The notes: a model not told the origin generated them from the letters alone. A stretch of DNA of 64,000 bases from Idiomarina aquatica (GCF_003987185.1 NZ_PIPS01000001.1:372001-436000), one strand, 5' to 3'. Positions 38,673-47,780 are shown, counted from the first letter of the stretch. Program-made: numbers and translations.

Positions 38673-40298
38673 TTATACCCAGCCTGGTGGTCGATGAGCG
38701 GTTGCGTAGTTTGCCATACCCACTTTTTGCTGCAGCCAGTAGGCGTGCGGAGGCAACATCTGCCGTGCCATCTGCAATCGTTGAATAATGGCTTTGGGTA
38801 CCCGCGGCGGTTGATCGCCCTTACTGAACGAGCCGTCATAATGCATACCGTATAAAATGCACTGATAGCTTTCGTGATTCCAAAGACCCGCCGTATCGAT
38901 CGGCGCGCGATCATCACCGCTGAGCGTGGTGGCGGCTGCGGTAGGGCTACCGAAACACTGATCCTGAAAATCGTGGAATGTCGGCGGTTTGTGCTGCCAT
39001 AACGCCAGCTTTTGCTGCAGACGGGGATTGATGCGTTGTGGTTTACGCACTTCACGCCAAAATTCGGTATCGTCCCTCTGAGTCAGGCAGTAATGCATAT
39101 TAATAAAATCCAGGATTTCATAATAACGATTCTGCAATACCCGGTTGTAACGCTCACTCATCGCTTGCATCGACGACGCTTGCCAAGGGAAATATTCCGC
39201 CAGCGCTACTACGCCCAGTTCGCTCAAGTACAAGCCGGTCGACTCCAACGGCTCAATAAAGCCGCCGGATAAACCGACCGCTACCACATTATTGACCCAA
39301 TTCTGGCGCCGTCGGCCGACTTTGAAATCAATAAAACGCACGTCTTGGCTGCTGCTGTCGCCCCCTTGGTAGGCTCTTAACTCGGCTTCTGCGTCTTGCT
39401 TAGAAATATAGGCACTGCTGTGTACATACCCGACTGACCGACGTGACTGCATGGGAATGTCCCACACCCAGCCGTTGGATAATGCCGTAGCCGTGGTATA
39501 AGGTCTTACTTCACCGGGGTAAAAGCGATCATAGGGCAGATGCATGGTAACCGCTCGGTCACACAACAGCCATTGCGAGCAGTCATCCCATCCGACCTGT
39601 AACTGTTCTTCAATGAGTTTGGCCCGGAAACCGGTGCAGTCAATAAACAGATCACCCTCAATTTCGCCGGCGCAATCAGTATTTACCGAGCTCACCGAGC
39701 CCTCTGCGGTCAATGACACGTCGGTCATATTGGCCGCAATATGGCGTACTCCACGAGCTTTAGAAAAGTCCCGTAAATAGTCGGCAAATTTTTGCGCATC
39801 CATATGGTAGGCATAGGTCAGCGGCGGCCCCATCCGCCATTCACCCATCATCTTAGGCGCCAACCCCCACTCGCAAATGATTGGCTGCGCTGAGCACGTT
39901 TCCATAAACGGAATACTGCGATCACTGGCAAGCCAGCGCTGCGCCGCAAAATCAAGCGGCTGTACGCGCATACTGGAAAAGGGGTGATGATAGAAGGTGT
40001 TATCCTTCTTGACCCAGTTGCAATACTTAATCGACTGCTTGAAGGTGGCGTCGGTTTGCTGCAAAAATTCAGCTTCGTTCAGACCGATAACCGACAGCAC
40101 ATGCTGAATCGCGGGGATGGTTGCTTCACCGACCGAAATACGAGGAATATCGGGCGACTCGATAACGGTGATATCAACCCGTGGTTTTTCACCGCGCTGA
40201 TTCAGGGCGCCGTTGAGGTAGGCGGCGGCGATCCAACCCGAGGAACCACCACCAACAATAACCACACGTTGCGTTTTTTTATTATTATTATTCTGCAT
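38673..40298 (-). CDS. Flavin-dependent tryptophan halogenase-like enzyme
   Basis: Protein of 541 residues. The FAD-binding motif is GGGSSG at 16-21; VGEATIP at 56-62 is the halogenase-specific segment; the lysine in ATFKQSIKYCNW (K87) aligns with the catalytic lysine that forms the haloamine in PrnA-type enzymes; and WVWDIP at 277-282 is the WxWxIP signature that keeps flavin from acting as a monooxygenase. GLSGGFIEPLESTGLYL is a further family stretch. These features support a real FADH2-dependent halogenase fold, although many marine homologues have unknown, possibly non-tryptophan, substrates. A flavin reductase partner is not encoded nearby. It is probably co-transcribed with the sulfotransferase-like gene 32 bases upstream, next to a TonB-dependent receptor. 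Confidence 0.88.
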   Translation of the reverse strand: MQNNNNKKTQRVVIVGGGSSGWIAAAYLNGALNQRGEKPRVDITVIESPDIPRISVGEATIPAIQHVLSVIGLNEAEFLQQTDATFKQSIKYCNWVKKDNTFYHHPFSSMRVQPLDFAAQRWLASDRSIPFMETCSAQPIICEWGLAPKMMGEWRMGPPLTYAYHMDAQKFADYLRDFSKARGVRHIAANMTDVSLTAEGSVSSVNTDCAGEIEGDLFIDCTGFRAKLIEEQLQVGWDDCSQWLLCDRAVTMHLPYDRFYPGEVRPYTTATALSNGWVWDIPMQSRRSVGYVHSSAYISKQDAEAELRAYQGGDSSSQDVRFIDFKVGRRRQNWVNNVVAVGLSGGFIEPLESTGLYLSELGVVALAEYFPWQASSMQAMSERYNRVLQNRYYEILDFINMHYCLTQRDDTEFWREVRKPQRINPRLQQKLALWQHKPPTFHDFQDQCFGSPTAAATTLSGDDRAPIDTAGLWNHESYQCILYGMHYDGSFSKGDQPPRVPKAIIQRLQMARQMLPPHAYWLQQKVGMANYATAHRPPGWV

Positions 40299-40330
40299 AG
40301 TACGTTTTACTCTATGTAGGCGTTCAGGTG

Positions 40331-41119
40331 TTACTCGTAGCCGAGCAGACGTCGTAGTCCTGGTACGGCAAAATCCACCATGGCTTTTTGTCGTTGCGGC
40401 AGCTCATCCGGAATCTCCAGTGCGACGTTTTGCAGGTTTTCCCGTGCCGTGCCACTTTGTTTCCGATCCGCGCCTAACTGTACGCGTTCACGCCAGTCTG
40501 CGGGTAGCGATTTCCAGCCGGTTACCGTTAATAAGTCGGTAAAATACGCTTCAGCTTCGTCCGTATCCAGTTGCTTTAAGTGCTTAACCAACTCTTCGTA
40601 ACGCACCAGTTTTATGTCTTCAGCCAGCCACGACACCGCATTATGGGTATAAATCTCGCTGAGCGTCGGTACTTTTTGGTGAATCCCAAAAATCATCATA
40701 TTGAGTAGCTGGTCTGTTGTGATGTCACCGGTTTTTAAATGTTCCAGGTTGGCATCAAAATTATCGGACAAGAAAAACCGTGCCCGCGCCAGCACCCAAT
40801 CGTAGGGATCCCGCACGATGATCAGTTTCACAGCATCGGCGGTGGCAATGGCGGAATTGTCCGAAAACAGTAAGTGGCCCCAGCTCAAGCGCGGCGTAAT
40901 TGCCTGAAAGGCTTTTAAATGCTGGCCAAGGTTAGGGTATTGAATAAAGGTGTCGTGATATTGCTGTTCAACCATCACGAACATACGAAAAATATTGCGA
41001 ATTAAGTGGGTACCGCACTTGGGTACCGAATTTAAAAACACGGGGTGTGTCAGCGGCTTTTGCTCAAAGCGTTTGTTGATTTCATTCAGAGTGTCGGGTT
41101 TGGCTTTTACCGTTGGCAT
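40331..41119 (-). CDS. Sulfotransferase-like protein
   Basis: Protein of 262 residues with features of the PAPS-dependent sulfotransferase fold: the 5'-phosphosulfate loop SVPKCGTHLIRNIF (residues 31-44), a GHL segment at 81-83 and the 3'-phosphate motif LIIVRDPYDWVLARARFF (from residue 99). In typical members the arginine of RDP/RNP is followed eight residues later by a serine that contacts the 3'-phosphate; here that place holds alanine (R103, A111), so PAPS binding may be altered. No signal peptide, so cytosolic. It sits between the TonB receptor and the halogenase; a joint role in modifying a small molecule or cell-surface compound is only inferred. Confidence 0.72.
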   Translation of the reverse strand: MPTVKAKPDTLNEINKRFEQKPLTHPVFLNSVPKCGTHLIRNIFRMFVMVEQQYHDTFIQYPNLGQHLKAFQAITPRLSWGHLLFSDNSAIATADAVKLIIVRDPYDWVLARARFFLSDNFDANLEHLKTGDITTDQLLNMMIFGIHQKVPTLSEIYTHNAVSWLAEDIKLVRYEELVKHLKQLDTDEAEAYFTDLLTVTGWKSLPADWRERVQLGADRKQSGTARENLQNVALEIPDELPQRQKAMVDFAVPGLRRLLGYE

Positions 41120-41147
41120 GATGTTTCTCTCACTGTCAAAAATACGA

Positions 41148-41177
41148 GAAAAAATGCCGACAAAGTGTCGGCATTTT
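41148..41177 (-). terminator. Intrinsic terminator after the TonB-dependent receptor
   Basis: AAAATGCCGACA (41151-41162) and TGTCGGCATTTT (41166-41177) form a 12-bp stem with a 3-base loop; the plus-strand A-run 41149-41154 is a U-run on the minus strand. It lies 25 bases after the receptor stop and 29 bases before the sulfotransferase start. Confidence 0.87.
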
Positions 41178-41202
41178 ATTCTCTATTGACGCGGTCTATC
41201 GA

Positions 41203-44184
41203 TTAAAAGTCGTAACTTAAATTCAAGAACACACGACGTCCAAGCCAATCATACTGGCTGTAGAAAGCTGAGTTACCACGACGAGTGGTGATACCAGAGA
41301 TACCAGTAATTAATGGTGGCTCTCTATCAAAGGCGTTAGCCACACCGACGGTTGTGCTAAAGCCGTTGTCGAAGTCGTAGTTAGCTGAGAACGCATGGTA
41401 GAACACCGATGGTACATCTAGCTTAACAATCGACTCTTCACCTCGATAGCTTGCCGTGTTGTCGAACTCACCATTACCAAAACGCTCATAGTTGTCACCG
41501 TCACCGATGTAACGAGCGGTCCAGTTAAAGGTCCAGTCGCTGTAACGCAACTCAGTGGTTAACACGCCCACGTGCTTAGGATTACCAATTTCACCCGTGT
41601 AATCAACCGGGTCACTGGTTGGTAACAATTTACGTGAAGCTTCGATCTGTACCGTGTGCTCGTAACGGAACGACAGGTCACCAATTGGCGTTGCCGTGCG
41701 ATAGTTGACGTTAAAGTCGATACCACGGTTGATCTGTTCAGAAATGTTCAGATAACCACCGAAGATTTCGTCAATACGGTTATCGGTATCATCGCGAGTG
41801 AACTGCTCACACAGCGGCTCAGAGGCAAAGTTTTCTGAGTTGTAACAACCGTAAACGATATTCGCAGGACTCAGACTGGTTACTTCGTCATCGATTTCGA
41901 TGTTGAAATAGTCAGCTGAGAAGGCAAAATCGACGCTTTCGGGAATCCAGACAAAACCGATAACTTCAGATACTGACGTTTCCGCTTTGATGCCATTCTC
42001 AGCACCGCCACTTTCAAAGAACGTCGCACTGATTGAACCGGCAACGTGATCGCCCGGCAGGCCATCAGCCTCACAGTTTGCGGCCAGCGTCGGGCTGATA
42101 TTACCCTGCTCAAGCTGGTTAGCCCAATCAACACAAGGGTCGATCGAACGCTGTGACGGGAATGACGTCCGTGAGTTTAGGAACAACTCGTACAATGCCG
42201 GTGAACGGAACGAAGAACCACGAGTTGCACGAATACGGAAACCTTCACCAATTAACCAGTTCAGGCCCATTTTGTAAGTCGTATCGCTACCGTAGGTTGA
42301 AACGTCAGTCCAACGCGCAGAACCCGTGAAGTCCAATCGCTCGGCAAACGGTAAGTCCGCCAACACAGGGACTTGAATTTCACCAAATACCGCACGCGAG
42401 TTTGATTTACCCTGAGTAATACCGGCGCTTGATGAACCCCAGGCGTTACCGATACGGGTAACTTCTGCCGGTGTATCGACAATTTCGTCGGTCTGATACT
42501 GTGCACCGATGGCTGCGCCAACAATACCCGCAGGCAGTTCCATCAAGTCACCAGAGAAGTAACCTTCAGCGGTACGCTGCTTATAAACGGTATTACCGGT
42601 TTCACGACCGAACATGAAATCTCTCACGTTCTGTGGGATGTCGCCGGCCAGGAAGTCCGGATCCAGCCATGGTACGTCCACACAGTCGACGCCGCGTACC
42701 GGAGTGACCGTGCCTTCACATGAGCCTGAAGCAAAGTTATACGGGCTGATTGCGTCATCATAAATGACGTCGCTGGTGTAATCACCGTCGCTGTGACTAT
42801 CCTGAATCGAGAAGTCCCAGAACCATTCACCCAGATAGCCATTAGCGCCCACCACAAAGCGGCGATAATCAACCACGATTTCATCGTCGGCATGGTCAGT
42901 GATTGGCGTTGGGCTCAGCCATTGTGCGCCCGTCCAACCTTCGCTGAGCGGATCACCGGCATAGAAGTTCTCGTTGTATTTGTATGACCAGAATTGACGG
43001 TAGCCGTTAATTTCGGTCGTACGACGGTTTAACAACGCCTCTGCGTACAGGGTAACGTCGTCAGTCAACAGGTAGTCACCCTGACCGTACAAGGTAATTT
43101 TTTCCTGACGCGGAATCAGTGATTCGCGATCCTGGAACGGGTGATCCTGGTTATCGACCGCATCTGAAGCATTGTCATAACCAACCTGATACCAGCCTTC
43201 AGGCCAGCCTGGTTCTGTCGCCATGTAATCAGGGCTGTTTGGATCCTGGTTAAAGCGCGGAATGTAGTTACCAAGGTCGCCGTCGTAGTCATACTGCGCA
43301 CGGGTCGTTACCAAACCGCCGGTTGAGTAATCGTAAATCCAGACGTGACCCCAAGGCAGGTCAGAACAGTGATAGTCACCGGTGCGTGGGTCAACGTTAT
43401 CAGTACGCTCGCCGGTTTCCGGATCAAACGCATAACGCTGGCCGCACTGGAAGAAGTCACGGTCACCGTTGGCCAATTCTTTTTGTAGGTTGTAGTCCGC
43501 AACCACACGGAACGAACCTTTATCGTAGGTACGACCTAACGTTGCACTGAGACGCATGGTCTCACCGCCGTCGTCCATTGGCTGGCTCATGTTGATGTCA
43601 ACAGAACTTGCATCACCTTTTTTGGTGATGATGTTAACCACACCGGCAACCGCATCAGAACCGTACAGTGACGACGCACCGTCTTTAAGAATTTCGATTC
43701 GTTCGATAGCCGCCAACGGCATAACGTTCAAGTCAAATGCAGAAACCGCACCTTGCGTACCTGCAGGACCGGCACGACGGCCGTTCAGCAAGACCAGTGT
43801 ACGGTTTGCGCCCAGACCACGCAGTGATAAGGTGTTAACACCTGAACCACCGTCGGCCACGAACGCCGAAGAAATCGCTGATGTTACCTGACCCGAGCCC
43901 GCTGCGATGGTGCTCGACTGCAGTAAATCACCCAGGTTAGTAAAACCTTGAGTGATGGCATCCTCAGCCTGAATAACTTGTACTGGCGTCGCCTCATCCA
44001 TACCGTCGGTACGGATACGCGAACCAGTAACCTGAATGCGTTCAACTTCTTGCTGTTGCTCAGCTTGTTGCTCGGTTTGTTGTTGCTCTTCTTGTTGAGC
44101 CAACACCGGCGCTGATGCAAACACACACGCAATCGCTATAGCCAATTGGCTTTTCGCCATTTTTGGCATCCGATTCTTTGTCAT
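41203..44184 (-). CDS. TonB-dependent outer-membrane receptor
   Basis: Protein of 993 residues from the ATG at 44184, which has GGGGAGAG just upstream. The signal peptide (MAKSQLAIAIACVFASAPVLAQ) is followed by a Gln/Glu-rich spacer, ERIQVTGSRIRTDGMDEATP (the TGSRI motif of one large marine receptor class), a plug domain (about 60-185: LSLRGLGANRTLVLLNGRR; GSDAVAGVVNIITKK) and a 22-strand-type beta barrel. The barrel ends in NLSYDF with the terminal phenylalanine needed for BAM insertion. Ligand unknown; this class often imports oligosaccharides, peptides or other large substrates. An in-frame ATG at 44238 would add 18 residues before the signal peptide, within a leader hairpin, and is unlikely. 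Confidence 0.92.
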   Translation of the reverse strand: MTKNRMPKMAKSQLAIAIACVFASAPVLAQQEEQQQTEQQAEQQQEVERIQVTGSRIRTDGMDEATPVQVIQAEDAITQGFTNLGDLLQSSTIAAGSGQVTSAISSAFVADGGSGVNTLSLRGLGANRTLVLLNGRRAGPAGTQGAVSAFDLNVMPLAAIERIEILKDGASSLYGSDAVAGVVNIITKKGDASSVDINMSQPMDDGGETMRLSATLGRTYDKGSFRVVADYNLQKELANGDRDFFQCGQRYAFDPETGERTDNVDPRTGDYHCSDLPWGHVWIYDYSTGGLVTTRAQYDYDGDLGNYIPRFNQDPNSPDYMATEPGWPEGWYQVGYDNASDAVDNQDHPFQDRESLIPRQEKITLYGQGDYLLTDDVTLYAEALLNRRTTEINGYRQFWSYKYNENFYAGDPLSEGWTGAQWLSPTPITDHADDEIVVDYRRFVVGANGYLGEWFWDFSIQDSHSDGDYTSDVIYDDAISPYNFASGSCEGTVTPVRGVDCVDVPWLDPDFLAGDIPQNVRDFMFGRETGNTVYKQRTAEGYFSGDLMELPAGIVGAAIGAQYQTDEIVDTPAEVTRIGNAWGSSSAGITQGKSNSRAVFGEIQVPVLADLPFAERLDFTGSARWTDVSTYGSDTTYKMGLNWLIGEGFRIRATRGSSFRSPALYELFLNSRTSFPSQRSIDPCVDWANQLEQGNISPTLAANCEADGLPGDHVAGSISATFFESGGAENGIKAETSVSEVIGFVWIPESVDFAFSADYFNIEIDDEVTSLSPANIVYGCYNSENFASEPLCEQFTRDDTDNRIDEIFGGYLNISEQINRGIDFNVNYRTATPIGDLSFRYEHTVQIEASRKLLPTSDPVDYTGEIGNPKHVGVLTTELRYSDWTFNWTARYIGDGDNYERFGNGEFDNTASYRGEESIVKLDVPSVFYHAFSANYDFDNGFSTTVGVANAFDREPPLITGISGITTRRGNSAFYSQYDWLGRRVFLNLSYDF

Positions 44185-44188
44185 GGTT

Positions 44189-44263
44189 CTCTCCCCAGAG
44201 TTATTATTTTTGTTATCGCCGACAACGCGATAACTCATTAAGTTAGCACAAAACTCTGGAGAG
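44189..44263 (-). promoter_or_regulatory. Leader hairpin covering the ribosome-binding site of the TonB receptor
   Basis: On the minus strand CTCTCCAGAGTT (plus 44252-44263) can pair with AACTCTGGGGAGAG (plus 44189-44202) with a two-base bulge. The second arm is the ribosome-binding site, 4 bases before the ATG. An inner perfect 8-bp stem GTTATCGC/GCGATAAC (plus 44212-44219 and 44227-44234) would stack inside. Formation would block translation initiation; a thermosensor, protein operator or ligand switch are possible. Confidence 0.55.
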
Positions 44264-44296
44264 ATACCTTATTTTTTTAGCCCATGACCTATTTTT

Positions 44297-44971
44297 TTAT
44301 GCTTTGGTATCGACGTTACCCTGCTGGTTACGAGCTACCATGACCATCGCTGGTCGCAACAAGCGCCCATTAAGCTCGTAACCTTTCTGCATCACCGCGA
44401 TAATGGTGTTATTGTCATGTTGCTTCGATTCCTGCATTGACATTGCCTGGTGCAGATCCGGGTTAAAGCTTTCGCCCTCTTCACCGACGGCTTTTACCCC
44501 AAATTTATCCAGCGTCGTGGTCAGACTTTTATAGGTCAGTTCGATGCCTTCCAGAAAGTTTTTATCCAAATCTTCTTTGCCATCCGCCGCTTGCAGTGCA
44601 CGTTCGAGATTATCAACGGTGGTCAGAAGTTCATTGGCAAATTTTTCCAGCGCGAATTTGTGCGCCTTTTCGACGTCTTGACTGGCGCGGCGACGAACGT
44701 TTTCCATTTCCGCCTGCGTGCGTAATACCGACTCTTTTTGCTCATTGACTTTAGCTTCGGCTTTACTCAACGCCAGTTCCAGTTCAGCGATGCGGTCCAT
44801 TTCGGCATCAGCCGTTGCTGCAGTCTGATCCTGAGTTTCCGCCTGCCCCTCATCGGCCAGGGTCTGCTCAGCCTGCTCCTGCGCTTGCTCTTCAGCAGCT
44901 TGCTGTTTTGCTGCCTGTTCCGCTTGTTGCTGATACTGCTCGGCGTTTGCCTGTGCTTTTTTATCCGTCAT
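44297..44971 (-). CDS. grpE: GrpE, nucleotide exchange factor of DnaK
   Basis: Protein of 224 residues. The N-terminus is unusually Gln/Ala/Glu-rich (about 1-55). A long coiled coil (about 60-140, [40 protein letters not shown]) and the C-terminal beta domain ([38 protein letters not shown]) are typical. It opens the DnaK nucleotide site and acts as a thermosensor in E. coli. A sigma-32-type promoter lies 47 bases upstream. It is separated from dnaK by the halogenase cassette. Confidence 0.97.
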   Translation of the reverse strand: MTDKKAQANAEQYQQQAEQAAKQQAAEEQAQEQAEQTLADEGQAETQDQTAATADAEMDRIAELELALSKAEAKVNEQKESVLRTQAEMENVRRRASQDVEKAHKFALEKFANELLTTVDNLERALQAADGKEDLDKNFLEGIELTYKSLTTTLDKFGVKAVGEEGESFNPDLHQAMSMQESKQHDNNTIIAVMQKGYELNGRLLRPAMVMVARNQQGNVDTKA

Positions 44972-45017
44972 AGTGCCACTCTCTATAAGCTAAACATGTA
45001 TTCATCAATGCACAGAG

Positions 45018-45046
45018 AGATGGGGACGCTGAATTCAACATTCAAG
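45018..45046 (-). promoter_or_regulatory. Heat-shock (sigma-32) promoter of grpE
   Basis: Minus strand: -35 CTTGAAT (plus 45040-45046), 14-base spacer, perfect -10 CCCCATCT (plus 45018-45025). One of the best sigma-32 matches in the window. Confidence 0.8.
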
Positions 45047-45127
45047 TCATGTTTTGCTCTTGATTAAAAAATTAAAGCAACGTAGCGTTAGCAGCAGTAA
45101 CAGTTGGGCTTTGGTAGACATTACAGC

Positions 45128-46012
45128 ATGACAAAACAGCCATTTAAAAAGATTGGATTACTGGGCAAAATCGATGACCGGGGTGCCCGTCAAACTCTGG
45201 AGACCCTGTTAAGCGCACTGACGCACCGTGACTATGATGTCGCCGTCGAAAACCGTTGCGCCGAGCAGATCGGCAGTGGTCATAAAGTACAAACCATGAC
45301 CATCAGCGAGATGGGCGAATGGGCCGATCTTGCCGTTGTGGTCGGCGGCGATGGTAATATGCTGGGCGCCGCGCGGGTGCTGTGCGAATACGATGTGGGT
45401 GTGATCGGCGTTAACCGCGGTAATCTGGGCTTTCTTACCGACCTCGACCCCGATGAGGTAATGACCCCCTTGTTGGCAGTACTCGCCGGCGACTACTCCA
45501 TCGAAGAGCGCTTTTTACTCAATACCGAGGTGCTCAGTAACGGTCATGTTGCCGGCCAGGGCTCAGCCATTAATGAGGCGGTTCTGCACTCGGACAAAGT
45601 CGCCCACATGATTGAATTTGAAGTGTATGTCGATGACCACTTCGTCTTCAGCCAGCGCTCTGATGGTTTGATCATCGCGACGCCGACCGGTTCGACCGCC
45701 TATTCACTGTCCGGCGGCGGCCCCATCTTACACCCCAACCTTGATGCCATTACGCTGGTGCCGATGTTCCCGCACACCCTCAGTAGCCGTCCGATTGTCA
45801 TAGACGCCAATTCCGAAGTGCGTTTACGCGCCGCCTACGACAATGACTTACTGCAGATAAGCTGTGACGGCCATGTGCGCATGGCGGTACACCCCGGCGA
45901 CGACATCGTCATCAGTAAACATAAGAAAACCCTGACGCTGATTCACCCCGTCGAACACAACTACTACCATGTGTTGCGTAACAAACTGGGCTGGGGTAGC
46001 CGTTTATTTTAA
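45128..46012 (+). CDS. nadK: NAD kinase
   Basis: Protein of 294 residues from the ATG at 45128 ([14 protein letters not shown]), which matches the E. coli start; an eight-codon extension from a TTG is unlikely. It phosphorylates NAD to NADP. Signatures are the GGDGN motif in [13 protein letters not shown] with the catalytic aspartate, [16 protein letters not shown], and [22 protein letters not shown]. It is divergent from grpE and upstream of recN, the conserved grpE-nadK-recN-bamE neighbourhood of gammaproteobacteria. Confidence 0.97.
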   Translation: MTKQPFKKIGLLGKIDDRGARQTLETLLSALTHRDYDVAVENRCAEQIGSGHKVQTMTISEMGEWADLAVVVGGDGNMLGAARVLCEYDVGVIGVNRGNLGFLTDLDPDEVMTPLLAVLAGDYSIEERFLLNTEVLSNGHVAGQGSAINEAVLHSDKVAHMIEFEVYVDDHFVFSQRSDGLIIATPTGSTAYSLSGGGPILHPNLDAITLVPMFPHTLSSRPIVIDANSEVRLRAAYDNDLLQISCDGHVRMAVHPGDDIVISKHKKTLTLIHPVEHNYYHVLRNKLGWGSRLF

Positions 46013-46042
46013 CAAGTCGCACAAAAAATCAGCGCAGGGTCA

Positions 46043-46070
46043 TTGCATTTCCTGAGAACTACTGTATAAC
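46043..46070 (+). promoter_or_regulatory. Putative recN promoter
   Basis: -35 TTGCAT (46043-46048), 16-base spacer, -10 TATAAC (46065-46070). The -10 overlaps the first of three CTGTATAA half-sites, as expected for a LexA-repressed promoter. Confidence 0.5.
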
Positions 46071-46081
46071 TACTGTATAAA

Positions 46082-46097
46082 CTGTATAAATCATCAG
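46082..46097 (+). promoter_or_regulatory. LexA (SOS) box of recN
   Basis: CTGTATAAATCATCAG fits the CTG-N10-CAG LexA operator. Two further CTGTATAA half-sites at 46062 and 46073 precede it, giving three closely spaced CTGTATAA copies. E. coli recN also has several LexA boxes and is among the most strongly induced SOS genes. The box is 18 bases before the recN ATG. Confidence 0.8.
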
Positions 46098-46115
46098 TGG
46101 TTCTGGAGGTTTGCA

Positions 46116-47780
46116 ATGCTAACCGAGCTACACATCCGCCATTTTGCGATCGTAAAATCACTCGATATCGAGTTTCGCCGCGGCATGACCGCCATTACCG
46201 GGGAAACCGGTGCCGGTAAATCCATTGCCTTGGACGCCTTGAGTCTGTGCCTCGGCAGTCGCGCAGAGGCCAGTTTAGTGCGTCCGGGCTGCGACAAAGC
46301 CGAAATCAGTGCCTGTTTTGTGGTGGCCGACGACAGCCCCGCGGCCGAATGGTTAAAGGACAACGAACTGGATGCCGACGGCGAATGTTTGTTACGCCGC
46401 GTGATCAACAAAGACGGCCGCTCAAAAGCCTGGATAAATGGCTCTCCGGTGCCGCTGTCGATGCAAAAAGCCTTGGCGCCGTTGTTGGTGAATATTCATG
46501 GCCAGCACGAGCATCAGTTACTCAGCAAGGATGAGCATCAACTACAGGTTTTGGATCAGTATGCCCGTCATCAGTCACTGCTTCTGCAAACCCGTGACCT
46601 TTATAAACAATGGGCGCAGGTCGAAAAAAACTACCGCCAGCAACAGCAGGCCAAAGCGGATCAACAGGCACAGCGCCAGTTGCTTGAGTATCAGGTACAG
46701 GAGCTGAACGAGTTTGCCCTGGCGGAGGGTGAATTTGAACAACTGGAAGCCGACCATAAGCGTTTGTCTAACCACCGCACGTTAAAAGAAGCCAGTCTGT
46801 TCGCCCTTAACGCACTCTACGAAGGTGAGCACAATAACGCCAACGGTCTGGTACAAAGTGCTGCATCACGACTGCAGGAAGCGGCCGACATGGATGCTCA
46901 GCTCGGTGATATTGATAAGTTACTGCAGCAAGCCATGGTGCATATCGAAGAAGCCGCGCTGGAGCTGCGTCATTACCAAGATCAAATGACCCTCGACGGT
47001 GGTGAACTGGAACAACTTGAAGCGCGCATGACACAGGCACTCAAGTTGGCCAAGAAGCATCAGTGTGCACCGGCTGAGCTGTATCAGCTACACCAGCGCT
47101 TAGCGCAAGAACTGGCGCAGTTAAAAGCCAATGATGAAGCTGGCGAGCAACTGGCGGAACAACGTCAGCAACTGCGCCAGCAATATCGTCAGCAGGCAAA
47201 ACAATTATCCGACAGCCGCGTACGTGCAGCGCGTCAGTTAAGCGAAAAAATCACGCAGGCGATGCAGCAGTTGAACATGCCTCATGGCCGCTTCGAGATT
47301 ATGTTGGAACACCAGGAGAGTGCACCGGCCACCGCGCAAGGAACCGATAAGGTGCAGTTCCAGGTCACCGCAAACCCCGGCCAGCCACTGCAGCCGTTGA
47401 GCAAAGTGGCTTCCGGTGGTGAACTTTCCCGTATCAGCCTTGCCATACAGGTGATGAGCGCTACCCAGCAAACCGTTCCGACCATGATGTTTGACGAAGT
47501 TGACGTCGGTGTCAGCGGGCCAACCGCGGCGGTTGTGGGGTCGATGCTGCGAGAACTGGGGCTGCAGTGCCAGATCATTTGTGTCACTCACTTACCGCAA
47601 GTTGCAGCAAAAGCGCATCAACAGTTGCAGGTGGCGAAACAAACCAATGGTCAGGAAACCGAAACTCAGGTTACGGCATTGGACAGCGACCAGCGCGTTA
47701 TCGAATTAGCACGTTTATTAGGCGGTGATAAAGTGACCGATTTAGCCAAAGCCAACGCAAAAGAAATGCTTGCCTGTTGA
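46116..47780 (+). CDS. recN: RecN, SMC-like DNA repair ATPase
   Basis: Protein of 554 residues (E. coli 553). Walker A GETGAGKS is at 29-36; a long coiled coil spans about 150-370 (many Gln, Glu and Leu, e.g. QQQAKADQQAQRQLLEYQ). The C-terminal ABC head has the signature VASGGELSRISLA and Walker B TMMFDEVDVGVSG. It holds broken chromosome ends and sister duplexes together during recombinational repair. GGAGGT precedes the ATG by four bases. An SOS box and promoter lie directly upstream. Confidence 0.97.
   Translation: MLTELHIRHFAIVKSLDIEFRRGMTAITGETGAGKSIALDALSLCLGSRAEASLVRPGCDKAEISACFVVADDSPAAEWLKDNELDADGECLLRRVINKDGRSKAWINGSPVPLSMQKALAPLLVNIHGQHEHQLLSKDEHQLQVLDQYARHQSLLLQTRDLYKQWAQVEKNYRQQQQAKADQQAQRQLLEYQVQELNEFALAEGEFEQLEADHKRLSNHRTLKEASLFALNALYEGEHNNANGLVQSAASRLQEAADMDAQLGDIDKLLQQAMVHIEEAALELRHYQDQMTLDGGELEQLEARMTQALKLAKKHQCAPAELYQLHQRLAQELAQLKANDEAGEQLAEQRQQLRQQYRQQAKQLSDSRVRAARQLSEKITQAMQQLNMPHGRFEIMLEHQESAPATAQGTDKVQFQVTANPGQPLQPLSKVASGGELSRISLAIQVMSATQQTVPTMMFDEVDVGVSGPTAAVVGSMLRELGLQCQIICVTHLPQVAAKAHQQLQVAKQTNGQETETQVTALDSDQRVIELARLLGGDKVTDLAKANAKEMLAC

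Noticed and set aside
38486-39055. Minus-strand frame of 189 codons spanning the dnaK leader and halogenase 3' end
   Set aside because: It overlaps the end of the halogenase in a different frame and covers the dnaK promoters; no recognisable domain.
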